DNA from: Chloroflexota bacterium
GTDB taxonomy: Bacteria > Chloroflexota > Anaerolineae > Promineifilales > Promineifilaceae
Direction: 5' to 3'
DNA: 10,441 nt
NCBI GenBank assembly: GCA_008501785.1
Contig: QQUD01000042.1
Location: 1 to 10,441, forward strand
Position 1 is the first letter of the stretch. Every line of letters starts with the position of its first letter. Position numbers and translations under genes: made by a program. This document shows, piece after piece, positions 6,223 to 10,441 of this stretch. The notes beneath the pieces are model-generated. The model saw only the letters and a list, made by a program, of their open reading frames with translations, was not told where the DNA came from and searched no databases.

Positions 6223-7626
6223 TTATTCACCGCCAGAGGCTGCGGGGAGATAGGTGCGGTAGGCTAGAGGCGCATAGATTAAATTACGTTGGCTGATTTC
6301 ACCATTAAGTTGGCCTCCAATGGCGTAAATTTTGGTTTCAACTCGCGTGATGCCGGGGCTTGTCCAATGACTGTTATCAGCAAGGGGTGTGCTTAGTTTT
6401 TCCCATTCGTTGGTTTCTGGATTGTAAAGTTCGCTGATGATGGTTTGTGAGTCGGAAACGGCCGTTCCGCCCAAAACATACAGCTTGTTTACCAACGTTG
6501 TGCCCCCAGCATGACTACGAGCTTGCTGCATATCTGGGCAAGCTGCCCAGGTCTCCTCGGCTGGATTAAATTGCTCACAAGTTGATAAAGCCCCCCCTTT
6601 GCCTTCCCCCCCCACAATGTACAATAACCCATTGATTTCGCCACCTGTGGCATAGGCGCGGGACTGACTCATTTCTGGTATATCGTTCCAACTATTTGAC
6701 TCAAAATCGTATTGATAGGCCGTGTTGAATGTGTTTGTGCCATCGGTGCCGCCAAAAAGATACAGGAAGCTGCCATCGGAAATGAGCAGTCCACCAGCCG
6801 TTGGTTTTGGCAATGAGGCGACCGTGCGCCATGCATTATTTGCTGGACTGAACACTTCAACAACGTTGGTAACAGTGCCCTTGTCTAATCGTCCACCGGG
6901 AATATAAATTTCGCCAAAAAGGGCAGCTGCGGTTGTGTCGGAAACGGCCGTTGGTTTGTTTTCACCTGCGCTCCAGAGACGTGTCACCGTGTCATAAATT
7001 TGAACAGCGTTGATGACGCCTGATTCTGTTTCGCCGCCAATTAAATAAACTTGAAGGCCAATGGCGATGGTGGCCATATTGGTTGTGGGTGTGCTTAGGG
7101 GGGCTGATTCCGACCAATTGTTGCCTAAATCTGTTTCGGTGTAAGGTGTTGGGGGAATTGTAGCGGTGGGGGATGTGTTGTTGTTTGATAAATTTAAAGA
7201 AATAATGCCAATGACCAGAATGCTTAGAAACAAAAATAATCCAAGGGCGATGATTTGCCAGTTAATGCGTTGTTTGGGTGCAGGTGAGGTAGAGTTTGAT
7301 GTGGGGGCATCGATGGGCGTGGTGGTTGGTGAGGTGGGGGAAACGGCCGTTTCCCCCGCTTCCTCAATATCATCCTCTGACTCAACTGCCGTTTCTGGCT
7401 CTGCTGGTTGCCTAGGCACAGACGCCAACCCATTTTCAAAAGCAATACGTGTTGCTTCCGTGCGGGATTGAGCACCCAGTTTTGTGTAAATATTTCGCAA
7501 ATGGACTTTAACAGTATTGGGGCTGATGCTTAATTCGAGCGCGATCTCTTTATTTGACGCACCCTTGACCATGCAGTTCAATACATCAATTTCTCGTCCA
7601 CTTAACGGCTCACCAAGTTCAGGCAT
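6223..7626 (-). CDS. Membrane-tethered LuxR-type regulator with outer six-blade Kelch propeller
   Basis: Candidate one-component signal transducer. Residues 6-67 are a GerE/LuxR helix-turn-helix domain ('LSGREIDVL', 'SNKEIALELSISPNTVKVHLRNIYTKL'). A long Ser/Thr/Pro/acidic linker (72-120) leads to one membrane helix (about 123-146). Outside, six Kelch repeats follow with their Gly-Gly pairs at 197, 244, 292, 339, 386 and 437, each followed by a Tyr/Trp-type blade pattern, which fits a closed six-blade propeller. The C-terminus 'YRTYLPAASGGE' resembles the YLP-type tails of secreted Chloroflexota proteins. There is no receiver or ligand-binding AAA domain, so sensing is likely by the propeller, comparable in layout to ToxR/CadC-type tethered regulators (inference). 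The ATG at 7626 has no Shine-Dalgarno sequence but a TATAAT 6 bases upstream. Runs of 7 and 8 G on the coding strand (6591-6597, 6606-6613) lie in blade four. Confidence 0.9.
   Translation of the reverse strand: MPELGEPLSGREIDVLNCMVKGASNKEIALELSISPNTVKVHLRNIYTKLGAQSRTEATRIAFENGLASVPRQPAEPETAVESEDDIEEAGETAVSPTSPTTTPIDAPTSNSTSPAPKQRINWQIIALGLFLFLSILVIGIISLNLSNNNTSPTATIPPTPYTETDLGNNWSESAPLSTPTTNMATIAIGLQVYLIGGETESGVINAVQIYDTVTRLWSAGENKPTAVSDTTAAALFGEIYIPGGRLDKGTVTNVVEVFSPANNAWRTVASLPKPTAGGLLISDGSFLYLFGGTDGTNTFNTAYQYDFESNSWNDIPEMSQSRAYATGGEINGLLYIVGGEGKGGALSTCEQFNPAEETWAACPDMQQARSHAGGTTLVNKLYVLGGTAVSDSQTIISELYNPETNEWEKLSTPLADNSHWTSPGITRVETKIYAIGGQLNGEISQRNLIYAPLAYRTYLPAASGGE
6457..6466. repeat. 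Iterated palindrome AACGGCCGTT, copy 4
   Basis: Exact copy with flanks extending the symmetry to GGAA...TTCC except for one base. It lies in a Kelch blade and is read on the minus strand as Thr-Ala-Val. Confidence 0.85.
6943..6952. repeat. Iterated palindrome AACGGCCGTT, copy 5
   Basis: Exact copy in another Kelch blade, again read on the minus strand as Thr-Ala-Val followed by Ser-Asp. Confidence 0.85.
7336..7357. repeat. Perfect 22-bp palindrome centred on iterated motif, copy 6
   Basis: The core AACGGCCGTT (7342-7351) is extended on both sides by A/T and then five G on the left and five C on the right, giving complete symmetry over 22 bases. It lies in the linker of the LuxR-Kelch gene, read as Glu-Thr-Ala-Val-Ser-Pro. 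A one-mismatch copy (AACTGCCGTT) is nearby at 7384-7393 and also encodes Glu-Thr-Ala-Val. Confidence 0.9.
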
Positions 7627-7632
7627 AAGAAG

Positions 7633-7638
7633 ATTATA
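7633..7638 (-). promoter_or_regulatory. -10 box TATAAT for the LuxR-Kelch gene, probably leaderless
   Basis: A perfect TATAAT on the minus strand lies 6 bases before the ATG at 7626, which would place the transcription start at or next to the A of the start codon. No Shine-Dalgarno sequence is present. The -35 region is weak (GTGAAT at 7656-7661 with a 17-base spacer). Confidence 0.6.
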
Positions 7639-7644
7639 ACTGTT

Positions 7645-7654
7645 GGGTTAACCC
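7645..7654. promoter_or_regulatory. Palindrome GGGTTAACCC in promoter spacer, possible operator
   Basis: A perfect 10-bp palindrome lies between the -10 box and the expected -35 position of the LuxR-Kelch gene. A partial copy, GGGTTAACGGG, is at 7689-7699 inside the end of the upstream gene, 44 bases away. The position fits a repressor or autoregulatory site, but no binding protein can be assigned. Confidence 0.35.
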
Positions 7655-7665
7655 CATTCACCATG

Positions 7666-8751
7666 CTATGGTACTGGCGTTGGTTCTGGGGTTAACGGGT
7701 CGGGTAATGTAGATGGTAAAGTTGTTGTAAGGGTCGTTGTGTCTGTGATGGGTTCGGTGGGTAATTCAGGTGTTGGTGTTGCCAGTAAGCAAGCATCTAC
7801 AGCCTCATCAATTTTGTCATTAAGCTCTGAATTATTACTATAGAGTGCGGCTTCTTCATAAGACTTTTGTGCTGGACACCAATCAAGCGCCACTGCTTGT
7901 TGATCGCCAAGCAAAATTAACACTTCTTCGAGCCGGTCACAGGATAATTGATAAAATGGTGCGGCTAAACACAAATCGCGAAAATAATAAGCCGAAGCAT
8001 CCCAATTGACGCCGTAAAAAGCAACACCTTGCAAATACAGTTCTGCCCACGTTTGATAATCAATTGCCGACTGTGGTAAATCACCCAGTATTTCCGCTTG
8101 AGCCAGATAATACATGCCCAACTCTACATCATTGCTTTCCAATAAATCTAACCCATAGTTGATGGAAGCATCATATAAAAATTGGTCGGTTTCCTGGCGC
8201 TCATATTCTGGAAATTGCTGTTGGAACTCGGAAATTTTGGGTATGGCTGCCCCATAATCTTTGGTAGCCATCAGACGACGAATTTGTTGCAAGTCTGTTT
8301 CTGGTTCACCCGCAGGTCCGGCTGTGGCTGCTGGCAAAGGGGTCGGTTCAGGCGTAGGTGTTTCGATTGAAAATGGTGTTGGCGTGAGTAAACTAAACAT
8401 GGCATTGTTTGCCTCTGTTTGCAAGGCCAACGCCTGTGCATCTTCCGGTGCTTGTTGCAACACCCATTCCAAACGGCGCAGTGCCAGATCGTATTTTTCT
8501 AGCGCAACGTCATCGGCTGCCAGCTCTTTTTGATGGGTAATTTGCTCGGCTAAAGCAGCCGCTTTTTTTTCAGTTAGCAGCTCTTCACCACTGCGCCAGC
8601 CAAGGTAAGCAACCAGCATAAACCAGCCAACTGCGACAGACAGAATGATTAGCAGCAATCCCGCGCCACGTATGATGCGACGAGACGGCCGTTTCTCCTC
8701 ATTATTTGGTGTTGATGAATCTTGATCTTGTTGTGGTACTGCTTCATTCAT
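7666..8751 (-). CDS. Membrane-anchored TPR-like protein with Thr/Pro-rich linkers
   Basis: A 361-residue protein of unknown function. Residues 1-28 are polar and basic (cytoplasmic), and one membrane helix spans about 29-51. A helical region follows (about 55-118) with a TPR-like pair ('KYDLALRRLEWVLQQAPEDAQAL', 86-108). A Thr/Pro linker (122-143) leads to a second helical repeat region (152-322) with further TPR-like patterns ('DYGAAIPKISEFQQQFPE', 165-182). The C-terminal tail (324-361) is again Thr/Pro-rich. Four cysteines (261, 271, 292, 321) in the outer region could form disulfides. The layout suggests an outer-face scaffold. It is transcribed with or just before the LuxR-Kelch gene (39 bases between), so it may be a partner in the same sensing system (inference). 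Confidence 0.7.
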   Translation of the reverse strand: MNEAVPQQDQDSSTPNNEEKRPSRRIIRGAGLLLIILSVAVGWFMLVAYLGWRSGEELLTEKKAAALAEQITHQKELAADDVALEKYDLALRRLEWVLQQAPEDAQALALQTEANNAMFSLLTPTPFSIETPTPEPTPLPAATAGPAGEPETDLQQIRRLMATKDYGAAIPKISEFQQQFPEYERQETDQFLYDASINYGLDLLESNDVELGMYYLAQAEILGDLPQSAIDYQTWAELYLQGVAFYGVNWDASAYYFRDLCLAAPFYQLSCDRLEEVLILLGDQQAVALDWCPAQKSYEEAALYSNNSELNDKIDEAVDACLLATPTPELPTEPITDTTTLTTTLPSTLPDPLTPEPTPVP

Positions 8752-8761
8752 AACGGATGGG

Positions 8762-8767
8762 ATTATA
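8762..8767 (-). promoter_or_regulatory. -10 box TATAAT for the TPR-like gene, nearly leaderless
   Basis: TATAAT on the minus strand lies 10 bases before the ATG at 8751, preceded by GG. The expected transcription start would leave a leader of only about 4 bases, too short for a ribosome binding site, and none is visible. The -35 hexamer is not recognisable and would lie inside the end of the glycosyltransferase gene. Confidence 0.55.
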
Positions 8768-8769
8768 CC

Positions 8770-9876
8770 TCAGTTCGCCATCATTTCCCGATAAACAGCC
8801 ACCGTTTTGTCGGCGATTTGGCGCTGTGTGTAGTTGGTTAAAACGTGCTGTCTGCCTGCTTTGCCCAGGTCATCACGCAATGTTTCTGACTGCAAGAGTT
8901 GGCGCAAATGGTCATGCAGCGCTTGCTCGTCATCTTCAGGGAATGTTAATCCGGCATCACCAATCACATGCGGAATCTCACCGCATTGTGAGCCAACGAC
9001 GGCAACTTCACACGCCATCGCTTCGATCAAAATACGGCCGAATTGTTCTTTCCAGTTAGGTAAAGTACGTGACGACAAGACCAGCACGTCTAGCTGTTGA
9101 CAATAGGCTGGCATTTTAGCTGAACTTACAGCGCCGTCAAATTGGACGCGATCTTGGATGCCCAGTTGGATGGCGAGTTTTTGCAGAAACGGCCGTTCTG
9201 GACCCTCTCCCGCAATATGCAGCCGCCAAATCCCCGGCAGCTTGGCCGCCGCTTTCAGCAGCAAATCGACGCCTTTTTCGGCGACTAATCTGCGATTTGC
9301 CGAGCCAATCACAAAGCCCCGTCCCCGGTCGCGGGTGGCAGGTGGCTGGAATGCGTCTGGATCAACGCCAAACTGGGGCAGCACGGCAAATGGTTTTGCA
9401 TATCCTTTTGCTTGCCACACATTGGCCGCATCCTGATTGCCCATCAGTGCGAAATCGACACCAGTCAACACCTGCTGCTCCATCCAGCGGAACGGCTGGG
9501 GATAGCGCCGGTTGATGTTTTGCCAGGAGAAAAAGAGCGATTTGGCACCAATCGATTGCGCATGTTTCATCGCACGCCACGTTGCCAGATTGTACGGCTC
9601 CTCATCGATGTGAACGATATCTGGCTTAAAGCTGCGAATGCGCTCTTTCAAACGCGGGTAATAGTGTGTGTGAAACTGCCCATTAAACCGAACTGGGTCC
9701 ACCAGCAGGCGATAACCGTTGGTGTGCATCCGCTCCAGCTTCACAATCCCACTCGGATCGTTCCAAGTTGGCGGCACAATCACAGTTAGCTCTACATCGT
9801 CATGACGAGCAATTTCTTCTAATTTAGTTTGGTAAGCTCCCACCAGCAGAGCTTTCGAAATCATTAATACACGCAT
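8770..9876 (-). CDS. GT4-family glycosyltransferase (GT-B fold)
   Basis: Transfers a sugar from an activated donor, probably in cell-surface glycan or glycolipid synthesis; donor and acceptor cannot be told. The N-terminal acceptor domain starts 'MRVLMISKALLVGAYQTKLEEIA' and contains 'KPDIVHIDEEPYN' (84-96). The C-terminal donor domain contains 'RLVAEKGVDLLL' (196-207; Arg196, Lys201 as phosphate contacts), 'IAGEGPE' (221-227) and the retaining EX7E motif with Glu277 and Glu285 in 'EQFGRILIEAM'. Length (368) is usual. There is no signal peptide, so it acts in the cytoplasm or at the inner membrane face. It lies 9 bases after the macro-domain gene and is likely transcribed with it. The ATG at 9876 is preceded by an AT-rich stretch without a strong Shine-Dalgarno sequence. 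Confidence 0.92.
   Translation of the reverse strand: MRVLMISKALLVGAYQTKLEEIARHDDVELTVIVPPTWNDPSGIVKLERMHTNGYRLLVDPVRFNGQFHTHYYPRLKERIRSFKPDIVHIDEEPYNLATWRAMKHAQSIGAKSLFFSWQNINRRYPQPFRWMEQQVLTGVDFALMGNQDAANVWQAKGYAKPFAVLPQFGVDPDAFQPPATRDRGRGFVIGSANRRLVAEKGVDLLLKAAAKLPGIWRLHIAGEGPERPFLQKLAIQLGIQDRVQFDGAVSSAKMPAYCQQLDVLVLSSRTLPNWKEQFGRILIEAMACEVAVVGSQCGEIPHVIGDAGLTFPEDDEQALHDHLRQLLQSETLRDDLGKAGRQHVLTNYTQRQIADKTVAVYREMMAN
9188..9197. repeat. Iterated palindrome AACGGCCGTT, copy 7
   Basis: Exact copy with flanks CAGA...TCTG that extend the symmetry apart from one position. It is read on the minus strand in a different phase from the others (Glu-Arg-Pro-Phe), in the glycosyltransferase. Variants with the CGGCCG core are at 8684-8693 (GACGGCCGTT) and 9035-9040. 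Confidence 0.85.
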
Positions 9877-9885
9877 AAAAAATAA

Positions 9886-10356
9886 TTACCAATGTTGCAA
9901 ATCCCGATAGTCATCTCCGTAAAGGCGTTGATGACGTTTCTGCGCATCTGACCACGAATTTGGAAAGATGTATTTTTCAAGCAACATGTCATCTATGGCT
10001 TGTTTCATCTGTTTTGCGCACAAATCAGGAGGGAATTTACCAACGCCTGTTCCCATGCCGGGTATCGCAACGCGTTGAACGGATTTGTTGATAGCTGTTC
10101 CAACTAACAACTCACCGTGACGTTTTGATTGAATAACCTCTTGTACCCTTTCTTGAACATGCCATCCAAAGTGACGGCTAATTGCCATTTCAATCCCGCC
10201 ATCCATAAAGCCAAAGCTGTTGGCAGGACTCACGAGCGCATCACAGTGAACATCAAAAATTGAACCATGAAAAACTTTAACGTTGCTGTAATCATGAAAA
10301 TGTTGTTGCCATGCCGTAACTACTTGTATTTGTAAATCAGCTAATATTATTTTCAT
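9886..10356 (-). CDS. Macro-domain protein (ADP-ribose binding), apparently shortened
   Basis: Probable binder or hydrolase of ADP-ribose or its derivatives. The first half has the macro signature 'DALVSPANSFGFMDGGIE' (39-56), with Asn46 in the place of the ligand-contacting Asn and the Gly-Gly at 53-54. The second half has the phosphate loop 'IPGMGTGVGKFPPDLCAKQM' (98-117). It matches the phage/bacterial macro group with 'SPANSFG' and a short C-terminal tail. At 156 residues it is shorter than I recall for this group (about 190-200). The stretch usually found between 'LLVG.A' and the 'PG.GTGVG' loop, with an 'APTMRVP'-like segment, is missing here. The start is well supported by GGGGAGGT 9 bases upstream. 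It heads a probable two-gene unit with the glycosyltransferase. Confidence 0.85.
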   Translation of the reverse strand: MKIILADLQIQVVTAWQQHFHDYSNVKVFHGSIFDVHCDALVSPANSFGFMDGGIEMAISRHFGWHVQERVQEVIQSKRHGELLVGTAINKSVQRVAIPGMGTGVGKFPPDLCAKQMKQAIDDMLLEKYIFPNSWSDAQKRHQRLYGDDYRDLQHW

Positions 10357-10363
10357 GTTGATG

Positions 10364-10373
10364 CTACCTCCCC
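10364..10373 (-). promoter_or_regulatory. Strong Shine-Dalgarno for the macro-domain gene
   Basis: GGGGAGGTAG on the minus strand contains GGAGGT 9 bases before the ATG at 10356. It is the strongest ribosome binding site on the minus strand of the window and contrasts with the leaderless-type starts of the LuxR-Kelch and TPR-like genes. Confidence 0.8.
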
Positions 10374-10396
10374 TTTTGTTGTGACGTATCTTTACG

Positions 10397-10411
10397 CTGC
10401 TTTTGAAGCAG
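10397..10411. repeat. Short inverted repeat in the divergent promoter region
   Basis: CTGCTT (10397-10402) and AAGCAG (10406-10411) form a perfect 6-bp stem with a TTG loop. It overlaps the -35 hexamer of the rightward promoter, so it could be an operator rather than an RNA hairpin. Confidence 0.45.
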
Positions 10412-10430
10412 TGATCTATTTTGCTATACT
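10403..10430 (+). promoter_or_regulatory. Sigma70-type promoter pointing out of the window to the right
   Basis: TTGAAG (10403-10408) and TATACT (10425-10430) are separated by 16 bases, and TG at 10422-10423 adds an extended -10 element. Transcription would start near 10437 and run into a plus-strand gene beyond the window, divergent from the macro-domain gene. Confidence 0.6.
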
Positions 10431-10441
10431 TGCCCCGATTT

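Noticed and set aside
3188..9197. AACGGCCGTT copies as a conserved Thr-Ala-Val protein motif
   Set aside because: Related copies are read in three phases and in unrelated proteins on both strands, so the signal is at the DNA level.

Overview
The window looks like chromosomal DNA of a Chloroflexota bacterium, most likely an Anaerolineae-type lineage. This is inferred from protein style: Thr/Pro-rich linkers next to membrane anchors, a secreted C-terminus with a 'TYLPA'-like end, a CcmH with an extra cysteine pair, and a short CcmI-like zinc-ribbon protein inside a System I cytochrome c maturation cluster. No rRNA, tRNA or marker gene is present to confirm it. No CRISPR array, insertion sequence or phage gene was seen.

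Positions 1-5321 (plus strand) hold the end of a cytochrome c maturation operon: ccmF (5' end outside the window), ccmH, a ccmG/ResA-type thioredoxin, a CcmI-like membrane protein with a C-terminal zinc ribbon, and a large membrane-anchored protein with one CxxCH heme site. The first four would attach heme to apocytochromes, and the fifth is a plausible client. Two small genes follow closely: an EthD-like ferredoxin-fold protein and a P-loop kinase (to 6199).

From 6223 to 10356 all genes are on the minus strand, reading from right to left: a macro-domain protein, a GT4 glycosyltransferase, a membrane-anchored TPR-like protein, and a membrane-tethered LuxR-type regulator whose outer part is a six-blade Kelch propeller. 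The last two have TATAAT boxes so close to their start codons that their mRNAs should be leaderless or nearly so. At the right edge a good plus-strand promoter points out of the window to an unseen gene.

Two DNA-level signals run across the genes. First, the palindrome AACGGCCGTT occurs seven times exactly, with several near copies, all after position 3187 and in three reading phases. It behaves like the HIP1 highly iterated palindrome of cyanobacteria, and one copy grows into a perfect 22-bp palindrome. Second, each of the three open gaps in the ccm operon carries a different short tandem repeat built on 7-base units (one also with a 25-bp period), while the compact minus-strand block has none.
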